A stretch of DNA of 64,000 nucleotides from Episyrphus balteatus (taxonomy: Eukaryota > Arthropoda > Insecta > Diptera > Syrphidae): positions 5,828,001-5,892,000 of the forward strand of contig NC_079138.1 of assembly GCF_945859705.1 (NCBI RefSeq), read 5' to 3'. Shown in pieces: positions 55,301 to 64,000 of the stretch. The translations under genes were made by a program, and so were the position numbers. The notes beneath the pieces were generated by a model. That model did not search any database and was not told where the DNA came from. It saw nothing but the letters and a program-made list of their open reading frames with translations. Each line of letters begins with the position of its first letter. Positions within the stretch are counted from its first letter, which is position 1.

Positions 55301-55977
55301 TAAATATGATAAAATGCAACTACGCTAAAGTCGGACTAAAATTTTAAGTTTTTGAAGTGAAAACTTCCTTAGTATCGTAGTGATTTGAAACACGATAAAA
55401 CGAAAATGAGACAGGAAAAATCAATTCGTTATAACTTTTTTGCTTTAATAGATAGATGAATGAATTTTATATTGTTGATAGGTAATTAAGTAATATATAA
55501 TTATGCAAAATTTCAATTAATTTTATATATTAAAAATTTTGAAATAACGATGAAAATATGTTCTTTTTCAAAACACGTTATATCTTTTGATCTAGAAGAC
55601 ATTTAAATTTGATTTGATACGCATGCTGATAATATTACATTTCATTTGATATATCACAGATAATGGTGTTTAAAAAAACCAGTGTAGGAAGTACCGTAAT
55701 CTCAGTTTGAAATTTCGATATGGATGGCTTTAAAAAATTGTAAATTTTTTCTAGATGTGTTGTACAAATATCATTGAAACATTATATTACAGCTTAAAAA
55801 ATAAGCTTTCATATGATATAAAATTTGTTATAGGTTGTGATATAAAAAATGGATTTAATATGATAAAAAGATGGAAAAAAAAAGTTATATTTTTTTTTTT
55901 TTAGAAAAATTACTTTTTAAGGTTTCACTTCTACCACGTGTGAATTACACACCTGATTTTTTTTATTATTTAATCGA

Positions 55978-56090
55978 AGTTCAATGATTCTTTTTAATGT
56001 TAGTAAACTTTACAGATCAAGAAAACGAACATATTTCGTTGAAGCAGCTGCGAAAGCAAAAAGTGTTCAAATGTGCCCCACTCTCCCCTA
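55978..56090 (+). mobile_element. Solo right end of the TAGGGGAGAGTGGGGC element
   Basis: About 105 bp nearly identical to 14980-15081 (AGATCAAGAAAACGAACATA, AAGCAGCTGCGAAAG, GTGCCCCACTCTCCCCTA), a sign of relatively recent copies. The left end of the element is not seen nearby. Confidence 0.7.
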
Positions 56091-57070
56091 CATTAAATCA
56101 ATTGCTTTAACTGTTTAGAAGATAGATCATCCTCATATTGACTTGCAAACTTTTTTTAAGCGAGAAAGGAGTGTAAGTAAAAAATTAACAATATTACAAA
56201 AACTTAAAAAAAATCGAAATTTGTCTTATTGATACAAAATTAATATTTACTTCTAAATAAATTCTCCTAATCGGTCACTTAGACCTACTTTTATGACTAT
56301 AAATATGACCTATTGTAGATAGGAATGCAACAGGCAAGGGTTAAGTACTGCTTTACAACAATTTGTTTCTAGTTATATAGAAACAAAATATAAACACCAA
56401 TCAAGGAAGGGTTGAATAAAGTATTGAACTCTTTTTAATTACTGCGGCTTCACAAACTAAGTAATCGATAGTTTCTGACATAGGGTAGGTATTTTGTGTA
56501 TTTTCTTTTATGTACCACTCAAAGTAGGAAGTGATTAAAGGTCAGGTATATGAATTCATGCAAAGCAAAACAAAAGATCAAAAATCCCAGGAATCATTTA
56601 CAACTTTCAAAGGTTTTATTGTAAAAATTTTAAATCAAGTTAAAGTAGAGGATAATTATACAAAGTATGATCTAGACGTCGTCATTAAGTATGCAACTTG
56701 TACATCACATTCACAATAAATAAATAAATTGAAACTCTCTATTTATGGATTTCGACTATAATTTTAAATGAGGTTTTCATTTTGTCATATAGTCATCCAT
56801 TCGTATAGCCAGGTTTATTTTTAGATAGAATTTTTCTATTGTGTTGGTTTTTTTCAGGAAACTAAGTACATAAAATATGAAACGTGATTAGAATTAGGTA
56901 TACAAAAATCTTCTCCGATTTTTCTTCTGTTTGCGATAATAATTTTAAATTTGCAACGATCTATATCTTTTTTATAAGACAAACTAACGGTTATTCTTTT
57001 TAGTAAGCACGCACTCTATGGATAAAGCGAGATTATGAAATGTACAATATTTTATTGATTTGTTCAATAG

Positions 57071-57186
57071 ATGCAAATCTCCGAATTTTAAACACAATCC
57101 TACTGGGATATCATGGTTCTTTGCCCGAAATCGCCAATCTATGAACGAAAGCCCCGACTATCTAAATAGAGGAATGCCTCAGAACA
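57071..57186 (+). pseudogene. Exon-like fragment, left part, interrupted by transposon
   Basis: After CAATAG (a possible acceptor) the frame reads CKSPNFKHNPTGISWFFAR, then NRQSMNESPDYLNRG and MPQNNAP, in codons less AT-biased than the surroundings. It is cut by the element at 57196-62599. If that element and one copy of its target duplication are removed, the next codon is TAA, and the same frame then continues at 62611-62718 with another protein-like stretch. I do not recognise the protein. It could be a retrocopy or a piece of a broken gene. Confidence 0.35.
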
Positions 57187-57839
57187 ATGCCCCATTAGGG
57201 TGGGTCAATCAAATGGAAATTTGTTTTTTTGATTTGGTACTTCAAAAACTCGATTGCTAGACACCTCTAGAATATACTCACCAAACATGAGCTCTTTATC
57301 TTAATGGGAAGGTCTTCCGCTTTTCAATTTTCCATTTTTACATAAAGCTTCTACCAAAAAAAAAATAATTTTTTTATTTATTGACATTTTAGCCAATTAT
57401 TTTACATATTCTTGTAGAAAATTGAACGCTCTACAACAAGGTTAAATACACTTTTTTGAATTACACTGGTCGGCAAAGGATATAGAGCAAGAACCAAACA
57501 CTACTTTTCGAGAGGAATTTTGTGTGCTGAGTCCGAATCTGAAGTCAAAATTTCACTGGCACGTCACGTTTTTGAAATAATTGAATATTAATAGGTCAAA
57601 AACGCGTTTTTTTGGGTACATTTGACATCGAATTACATCATCGATGATGATAGATATCTCAAAATCTTGATTATTTTTTTCAAAGTAATGAATGGTTTTT
57701 TGAATCAAATTCCATCTTGCGTCTTCTGATTTGGACTTATAAAGAGCAACATATTACGGAAAATATATATTTTTGACTAAACATAAAAAACATAAACATT
57801 AAAAATTAGTTTTTGAAGATTTATAGCGAAAATAGTGAT

Positions 57840-60800
57840 TTCCTGTGCAGGGACGGGTTAGAATATTCCTGCAGCGCCTCCCCGCTTGTCGTAAAAGGCG
57901 ACTAAAGGAGCAAATTTATCTAGGTCACAAACACCAAGGTGAACCTAGCGACACTTAACACCTGTAAACTTTCCCAAAAGTGTGCATGCCAGTCCCTGGG
58001 TTGGCACGACTGGAGATCACCGGTGCTGTTAAAGAGAGATCAAATATAAAACTGGAGTATGCACGCGTCGAAAAAAAACAACAACAACAACAACGTTTCG
58101 CAAGATTTTGTGAACTGAAGCATTATGGAAGTACTCGTCCAAAGAAATGACACTACCCCGCCAGGCACTACCATTACTAATGGTACTGATCCTGGACCGA
58201 GTAGCAATGCTCGGGTCAGAGCTAGACGGATTCCGGGGGCTAGCAAAGTAATGCCACAGATTATACAGAATCTGAGAGTTGCGAGTTGGAACGTTGGGAG
58301 TATGACAGGTCGAAGCTTCGAGCTGGAAGAGATGATGATAAGAAGGCGAGTAGACATCTTGTGTGTCCAAGAAACGAAATGGCGTAACACGGGAAATAGG
58401 GCCCGTTTCTTGGATACAAGGACAAAAAATTACAAGATGTTCTACTATGGAACGGAAAAGGGTAAGAACGGAATCGGAATCATCCTTGCAAAAGACCTCT
58501 TAGGCAGCATATTGTCCATTTCGAAATTCAGTGACCGTTTGATGTCCCTTAAATTGGAGATTAAAGGAAAGTTGTGGAATATTGTCACTGCATATGCTCC
58601 CCAAATTGGATGTGAGCAGGTGGAAAAAGATGCATTTTGGCTAGATTTTCACAACCTACTTAAGGACATCCCAAAGGAAGAGTTTTTGTTCGTGGGCGGA
58701 GATTTAAATGGACATGTCGGGAAAACAAACGAAGACTATGAAGATTGCCATGGAGGCCTCGGATACGGCATCAGGAACTCTCCTGGTCAAGACATCCTGA
58801 GCTCGTGCAAAACATATGGTCTTATCGTACTTAATACCATGTTCATCAAACAAAGCCGACACCTGGTCACTTACAGCAGTGGTGGAAATGAGACTCAGAT
58901 TGATTACCATTTGGTATCTAGTTTCATGAAACCTCGGGTCAAGGATTGTAAAGTGATACTGGGAGAAGCGATCGCCCACCAACACCGTCTCCTACTGACA
59001 GAATTTTTTATGGAGACAGTGAACGACAACAAAAAGACAAAGACTTTTGGGAAGATCAAATGGTATAATCTGGATAAGGAAAAAGGCGAAGCTTTTATTT
59101 CGAATATGCAAAACTATCTGTATAACAACACCAATATATTTCGAAATGAAGAGAGTACAGCACAAAGTATGTGGGACCTCCTACAGCGAACTTGCATAGA
59201 AAAAGCCAAAACACTGTTAGGGGTTTCAAAAGGACACAACCAACAAGGCAAAGAAACATGGTGGTGGAATGATGAAGCTAAAGCAGTTGTAAGTAAAAAG
59301 AAAATGGCTTTCAAAGCTTGGTCGAAGTGCCCCTCTAATAATACAGAGCAAAAGTCACGCCTCGAAGTGGAATACAGAAACTGCAAGAAAGAAGCGAAGA
59401 AGATATGTGCCCAAATTCAAGCCAAGAATACGGAAGACCTGTATCGGGAGCTAGATGAAATTTCTTCCCCGACTGCTGGTGCTATTCAAGAGCTACGACA
59501 AAACGTGAATAAGGGCGCAACCATCTTCAAAATAGCCGCTCAAAGAAGAAGAAATGCTCAGGAGATCTGTTCGCCAAAGTTTATTAACAATGCTCAAGGC
59601 CAACTACTTGTGGAAAACGAAGAAATCCTCCACAGGTGGCGACAGTATTGTGACGAACTTCTAAATGAACAATTTCCAAGGCTACACTTTCCAATAGCTT
59701 CACCTAACTTAAGCGAAGTATCCGATGTCACAGTCGAAGAAGTTAGTGAGGCTGTAAAATACTCCAAAAAGGGAAAAGCTGTTGGGCCAGACGAAATACC
59801 CTCAGAGTTTTGGAAAAAGATGGGAGACATCGGGTCTAGATGGCTCATGGTTCTTGTTTCCAAGCTTATACGAGGTGATCGAATGCCTAATCAATGGAGG
59901 GAAAGTTATCTTCTTCCAATATACAAAGGGAAGGGTGATACTCGAAGCTGTGATAATTACCGTTCGATTAAGCTGATGTCACACACCATGAAGATCGTTG
60001 AGCGAGTCTTGGGTAGCCGACTGCGAAAAATAATAAGGCTATCTGATGACCAGTGCGGGTTTGTTGCGGGTAAATCAACCACAGATGCAATCCAGAGTAT
60101 CAGAATCATTATGGAAAAACATCGAGATTCCTTGGAGGATTTGCATGTGGTATTGGTTGATTTTGAAAAAGCATTCGATCGACAACCACGAGATCTGATA
60201 TGGGTGGCCCTCAGACAACGAGGAGTTCCGGAAACCTATGTGCGGATAATTATGGACATGTATGATGGAGCAGTTACTAAAGTAAGATGTGCAGCTGGAG
60301 TCACCGAAGAATTCGAAATCACAGTAGGTGTACACCAGGGAAGCGTCTTGAGTCCTCTGCTCTTTATTACCGTTCTTGATTACCTGCTTCAAGGCAAAGT
60401 GACGGACCCAAAAGTGCATCAGTTATTCTTTGCTGACGATGGAGCCATCATAAGTGAAGACCCGATATCCCTGCAACGAGCACTTGATGTATGGGTGGAT
60501 GTTTTAGAAGGTAGTGGGTACCGCATAAGCGCGAAAAAGACAGAATACCTATGCTGCCCATTTTCTGATCCACACAGGCCTATTCCTGACATTTATTTGA
60601 ATGGTGTAGTGCTTCCCAAGTGTGAAAAGTTTAAATATCTGGGGTCTATGATAAATAACGAAGGTACTTGTGATGACGATATCAATCATCGCGTAAGCGT
60701 AGGGTGGATGAAGTGGCGGGAAAATTCTGCTATCTTCTGTGATCGAAAAATGCCCCCTAAGCTGAAAGGAAGGCTCTACACCGCAGTTGTGCGTCCAGCA

Positions 60801-61296
60801 CTCACATACGGTTCACAATGTTGGACAATGTACAAAAAGTATGAGAGTAAGTTAACGGCAGCTGAGATGAAGATGCTTCGCATGACAGCAGGAGTAACAA
60901 AGCTTGATAGAATTAGAAGTACGAAGATCCGAGGAAGCCTTCATGTTAAAAATACCATCTCCCAAAAAATTGAACACGACCGACTCAGTTGGTATTGCCA
61001 TGTTCAAAGGAGAGATCCTGAGAACCCCGTCAAAAAAGCAATATCATATAACGTTCCAACACGAAATAAAAAGAAAGGTAGGCCTAAAAACTCCTGGTAC
61101 AAGCAAATGCAAAAACACCAGCATTCAGTTGGCCTCAGAAACGGAACAATACAAAACCGGGAGGCTTGCCGCCGATTTCTGAGGTCAACCCGGCGAACCC
61201 CACAGGCGGATCACTAGTGTGAAGCAGTAACGTGGGAAGGTTATGATCCCCTCGACATCGAGATCATAACAGCGCCGAGAAAAAAGGAAGAAGAAG
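57840..61296 (+). mobile_element. Full-length RTE-type non-LTR retrotransposon
   Basis: 3457 bp, bounded by a perfect 17-bp target duplication atagcgaaaatagtgat at 57823-57839 and 61297-61313. The 5' untranslated part (57840-58124) has CTTGTCGTAAAAGGCGACTA and GCACGACTGGAGATCACCGG, a style seen in RTE elements. One intact ORF fills 58125-61217. The 3' part is only about 80 bp and ends in a GAA-rich tail. With an intact ORF, perfect duplication and a nearly identical truncated sister at 50700-51151, it was active recently. Confidence 0.92.
58125..61217 (+). CDS. Retrotransposon endonuclease/reverse transcriptase (RTE-type ORF)
   Basis: 1030 residues, no internal stop. An N-terminal apurinic-type endonuclease domain (about 50-300) shows ASWNVGSM with N56, VQETKW with E83, GGDLN at 191-195, and QIDYH at 258-262. 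The reverse transcriptase domain (about 540-830) shows GKAVGPDEIPSEFWK, LPIYKGKGD, VLVDFEKAFD with catalytic D679, GVHQGSVLSPLLF, and FADD at 769-772 carrying the other two catalytic aspartates, then FKYLGSMI. The C-terminal part has RLSWYCHVQRRD and GRPKNSWYKQMQ, found in this group of elements. Such proteins nick genomic DNA and copy the element RNA at the nick. The single ORF and the lack of an LTR, RNase H or gag-like ORF fit the RTE clade; the exact clade needs a tree. All recognisable catalytic residues are present, so the protein could be active. Confidence 0.93.
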   Translation: MEVLVQRNDTTPPGTTITNGTDPGPSSNARVRARRIPGASKVMPQIIQNLRVASWNVGSMTGRSFELEEMMIRRRVDILCVQETKWRNTGNRARFLDTRTKNYKMFYYGTEKGKNGIGIILAKDLLGSILSISKFSDRLMSLKLEIKGKLWNIVTAYAPQIGCEQVEKDAFWLDFHNLLKDIPKEEFLFVGGDLNGHVGKTNEDYEDCHGGLGYGIRNSPGQDILSSCKTYGLIVLNTMFIKQSRHLVTYSSGGNETQIDYHLVSSFMKPRVKDCKVILGEAIAHQHRLLLTEFFMETVNDNKKTKTFGKIKWYNLDKEKGEAFISNMQNYLYNNTNIFRNEESTAQSMWDLLQRTCIEKAKTLLGVSKGHNQQGKETWWWNDEAKAVVSKKKMAFKAWSKCPSNNTEQKSRLEVEYRNCKKEAKKICAQIQAKNTEDLYRELDEISSPTAGAIQELRQNVNKGATIFKIAAQRRRNAQEICSPKFINNAQGQLLVENEEILHRWRQYCDELLNEQFPRLHFPIASPNLSEVSDVTVEEVSEAVKYSKKGKAVGPDEIPSEFWKKMGDIGSRWLMVLVSKLIRGDRMPNQWRESYLLPIYKGKGDTRSCDNYRSIKLMSHTMKIVERVLGSRLRKIIRLSDDQCGFVAGKSTTDAIQSIRIIMEKHRDSLEDLHVVLVDFEKAFDRQPRDLIWVALRQRGVPETYVRIIMDMYDGAVTKVRCAAGVTEEFEITVGVHQGSVLSPLLFITVLDYLLQGKVTDPKVHQLFFADDGAIISEDPISLQRALDVWVDVLEGSGYRISAKKTEYLCCPFSDPHRPIPDIYLNGVVLPKCEKFKYLGSMINNEGTCDDDINHRVSVGWMKWRENSAIFCDRKMPPKLKGRLYTAVVRPALTYGSQCWTMYKKYESKLTAAEMKMLRMTAGVTKLDRIRSTKIRGSLHVKNTISQKIEHDRLSWYCHVQRRDPENPVKKAISYNVPTRNKKKGRPKNSWYKQMQKHQHSVGLRNGTIQNREACRRFLRSTRRTPQADH

Positions 61297-62610
61297 ATAG
61301 CGAAAATAGTGATGAGTATAGCTCAAAAACTAGACGTGATAGAAAAAATCTGTAAACAGTTTTGAATTCAGCACACTAAAGTCAATCAAAATCACCTTAT
61401 AAAGTTCTTGCTCCCGACTTTTTTTAGTTTTTTGCCGACCAGTGTTATCTATCCGTTTAGTAGATATTTGAGGTCCAAAAATCGAGAAAATCTTTAAAAA
61501 TTCGTTTTTTGTTCTTAATTTTGTAACAAATTGAAAAATTATAATAATCAAAGGCGCATGACATATTCTTGTAGGAAACAGATTGCAACACAAAAAAGGT
61601 CTCCCAACTAACAATTTTGCTTCTATAAAGCTTTATAGATGCTACCGTTGCTTCTATAAAGCTTTATAGAAGCAAAATTGTTTGTAGGGCTTATTAACTT
61701 TTTTTATTAATCTAACCATTTGAAAGATACTCGAGGTCAAAGTTAAACAAGAATATAAAAACTTTTTTTACTTTTCAAAATTTTCTAATTCACTGAAAAG
61801 TCATTATTATTAAATTAGTAAGATGGATTATTGTAAGGGCTTAAATGTTCTAAAAAAAATCCTTGGCATCAAATTGGTTTCTTTAACCGTTTAGAAGATA
61901 TTCGCATCCAAGTCGCAATGCATAGGGACAATAAGAAAACTATTGAAATCAGTGGGCATTGGTTTGGATGCGAATATCTTCTACCAATTTGATGCCAAGG
62001 ACTTTTTGTAGAACATTTAAGCCCTTACAATAATCCGTCTTACTAATTTAATAATAATGACTTTTCAGTGAATTAGAAAATTTTGAAAAGTAAAAAAAGT
62101 TTTTATATATTTGTTTAACTTTGACCTCGAATATCTTTCAAATGGTTTGATTAATAAAAAAAAGTTAATAAGACCATTTTTGTGGAGAAATCTGTTTTCT
62201 ACAAGAATACGTCATGCGCGTTTGATTATTATAATTTTTCAATTTGTTACAAAATTAAGAACAAAAAACGAATTTTTAAAGATTTTCTCGATCTTTGGGC
62301 CTCAAATATCTACTAAACGGATAGATAATTCAAAAAAGTGTATTCAACCTTTTTTGTAGAGCGTTCAATTTTCTAGAAGAATATGTAAAAAAAAAATTGG
62401 CTAAAAAATCAATTAATAAAAAAAAAATAATTTTTTTAGTAGAAGCTTTATGTAAAAATGGAAAATTGAAAAGCGGAGGACCTTGCCATTAGGATAAAGA
62501 GCTCATATTTGGTGAGTATATTCTAGAGGTGTCTAGCAATCGAGTTTTCGAGGTACCAAATCAAAAAAACGAATTTTGATTTTTTTTTTACCCACCCTAA
62601 TGCCCCATAA

Positions 62611-62718
62611 ACAAACTCTCTAAATATTCATCTTAAGGGTAGTAATAAGCCTCGAAAATTTAGTTCTTGGTTGAAACCATCGCCCTTGCAACGTGTTCTC
62701 AAACAAGCTTCAACATAA
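62611..62718 (+). pseudogene. Exon-like fragment, right part
   Basis: In the same frame as 57071-57186 after one stop codon (62608-62610), it reads TNSLNIHLKGSNKPRKFSSW then LKPSPLQRVLKQAST before a TAA. The basic, Ser/Pro-containing text looks coding, but the family is unknown. The stop between the halves would have been there before the transposon came, so the sequence was already non-functional or the frame ended there. Confidence 0.3.
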
Positions 62719-63300
62719 AGTTATCAATAATTCTATTTATGTTTGTCCCGCTACACACTGGTCGATTCAGTACACACTAATTGGTCAAAAGTCAAAAAAT
62801 AAAGTAGTTATTATTTGAAAAAAAAAAAACTAATAGGCATAAAGTCAAGATACTAAAGTACCAAAAAACAACAAAAATAAATTTTATAAATCCGTTATTA
62901 TATTCATGAGAAGAATCATGATGTTAAGTGATATTGTATGATGAATGTGAGTAATTGAGTTGAAAAAAAAAATTTCAGAAAATGCTATTGGTATGTATTT
63001 TTAAATTCAATTTTTGTTTTGTAAAAATTTTAATTTGAGGCTAAATTTAAGTGTCTTCGCTTTCAGTTACCAATCCGCCCTTTTTAGGGTGACCACTTCT
63101 TGCACGTAAAGACATTGTTTAAGATTGTGCAGCTTGTAGAGCATGTTCTGTTATGTATGATATATCAAATTAAAGGTTATATTATTTCTTTGCAAAATAA
63201 AGTTAAATCAAATTTGTAAATGCTATATGAAAGAATATATTACTCGTCAAAAAAAAAACACCTTTTTACCGTTATCTCAGAAATTTAACCAATAAAATAA
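62719..63300. other. Gene-free AT-rich DNA
   Basis: No gene or named repeat recognised. Confidence 0.5.
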
Positions 63301-64000
63301 CACTGGTCAGCAAAATTTAACTTTTTTTTTTGCCACAAGAACCCAAATATACTTTTCTAGTAGTTTTTGGGGTGCTGAATCCGAATCTGAAGTCAGAAAA
63401 ATTTGATTGGCCTTCATTTTTGAAAAATTACTGTTAGAAAATGTCAAAAAACGTAATTTTTGCTGTTTTCGAGGTTTTGTTTTTATGTGGGGTAATTCAT
63501 TATAAATAAATTTGTAATGGTTATTATAAGAACAGATATTCTTCTTTCAAAAACTGTTTAAATTTTCCCGATATCTCTTTTATTGCTCGAGATATCTTTA
63601 GTTTCATTTAATAAGTCAAAGAGAAACTAAACTTAATCTAAAGTTTAAGTCACTGGCCACAGAATTTTTGCCACAAGAACCAAAATATACTTTTCTGAAG
63701 GTTTTTGAGTTGCTGAACTCAAATCCGCAATCGGAAAAATTCTATTAGCCTCCGTTCTTGAAATATAACCGTTATAAAAAAAAACCCTTTTTTGCATTTT
63801 ATAACGGTAATATTTTAAGAACGAAGGCTAATAGAATTTATCTGATTGTGGATTCGAGTTCAGCAACCCAAAAACCTTCAGTAAAGTATATTTTGATTCT
63901 TGTGGCAAAAAAAGTGTAATTTGGTTGGCCAGTGTTGTTTCTGATTCAAAGACCGCTACTTAAATTTTAAATATCTCGGGCAATAAAAGAGATATCGGAA
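63301..64000. mobile_element. CACTG-ended element, running off the window
   Basis: Begins CACTGGTCAGCAAAATTTAA, and its interior matches the family (GCTGAATCCGAATCTGAAGTC). The last 35 bases of the window (CTCGGGCAATAAAAGAGATA) are the inverse of about 63560-63600, so the right arm has begun but its end is outside. It is interrupted by a second family member at 63651-63934. Confidence 0.6.
63651..63934. mobile_element. Complete small CACTG-ended foldback element
   Basis: CACTGGCCA at the left pairs with TGGCCAGTG at the right. The two halves are nearly full inverses (GCCACAAGAACCAAAATATA against TATATTTTGATTCTTGTGGC), meeting at a centre near 63785. 284 bp, non-coding. No clear 3-bp duplication was read. 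Confidence 0.65.

Larger units (their letters stand above)
54329..57070. other. Gene-free DNA with scattered repeat remnants
   Basis: GGGGTAAGTGTACGCA at about 54397 also occurs at 48646, on the other side of the nested cluster. A decayed copy of the CACGGAGAAAA family lies at about 55012-55190. The stretch 55320-55975 is plain AT-rich DNA. No gene was recognised; the 62-codon frame at 56531-56719 has no recognisable features. Confidence 0.45.
57464..61444. mobile_element. CACTG-ended element (CACTA-like), itself split by the retrotransposon
   Basis: The left end CACTGGTCGGCAAA pairs with the right end TTTGCCGACCAGTG. Flanked by TTA on both sides (57461-57463, 61445-61447). Ends starting CACTG and a 3-bp duplication suit the CACTA/EnSpm superfamily (inference). 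Removing the retrotransposon leaves about 507 bp without transposase. Relatives: 63301 onward, 63651-63934, and internal fragments at 12745-13030 and 45895-46035. Confidence 0.65.
57196..62599. mobile_element. hAT-like foldback element, second copy, split by insertions
   Basis: Same family as 9054-9959: left TAGGGTGGGTCAATC, right TTTACCCACCCTA, with arms containing CGATTGCTAGAC and AGAGCTCAT/ATGAGCTC. Flanked by atgccccat at 57187-57195 and 62600-62608 (9 bp, or 8 bp if the end is shifted one base). The inner palindrome (about 61836-62045) is also kept. A 3.98-kb insertion (57464-61447) splits the left arm. The intact right arm at about 62310-62345 shows the sequence before insertion. Without it the element is about 1.4 kb. 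Confidence 0.8.

Overview
The window looks like a piece of an insect nuclear genome, most likely a fly. It is very AT-rich, has a multi-exon gene with GT-AG introns, and is crowded with transposon remnants. No prokaryotic gene layout is seen. The species cannot be named from the sequence.

The one host gene I can support is castor (cas; vertebrate homologue CASZ1), on the + strand. I assembled ten coding exons between 10431 and 38115. All splice junctions are GT-AG and phase-compatible, and together they give one 1947-residue reading frame. The N-terminal third (exons 1-3) is low complexity. The rest carries eleven units of the castor-type finger, with the hallmark H-x-H-C in the middle of each unit. 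Two short motifs suggest partners: an AT-hook-like KRGRPPKN and a CtBP-type PQDLS. A poly(A) signal lies about 105 bp after the stop. The true transcription start was not found; an acceptor site just before the first ATG shows that at least one more upstream exon exists.

Almost everything else is mobile or repetitive DNA. Region by region: 1-10.4 kb is upstream DNA with a foldback element made of short repeats, small inverted-repeat elements, a broken reverse-transcriptase fragment and a hAT-like foldback element with an 8-bp target duplication. 10.4-38.2 kb is castor, whose large introns hold further elements: a TAGGGGAGAGTGGGGC-type element, copies of a CAGA-containing family, a piggyBac-like element, a 2-kb long-inverted-repeat element, and a 1-kb stretch with scattered GTAACGCAGT motifs. 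38.2-48.8 kb is intergenic DNA with a 3 x 72-bp tandem repeat, an intact-ended hAT-like element and two other inverted-repeat elements. 48.8-54.3 kb is a set of transposons inserted one inside another, at least four levels deep. 54.3-62.7 kb contains a tRNA-like (SINE-like) stretch, an exon-like fragment split by a hAT-like element, and inside that a CACTG-ended element which in turn holds a full-length RTE-type non-LTR retrotransposon with an intact 1030-codon ORF and a 17-bp target duplication. A 5'-truncated, nearly identical copy of it sits at 50.7-51.2 kb, so the family moved recently. 62.7-64 kb has more copies of the CACTG-ended family.

I found no CRISPR, no convincing complete tRNA or rRNA, and no clearly new biochemical system. 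The most unusual things are the eleven-finger castor gene and the very clear record of nested transposition, in which inverted-repeat arms act as built-in empty-site controls.
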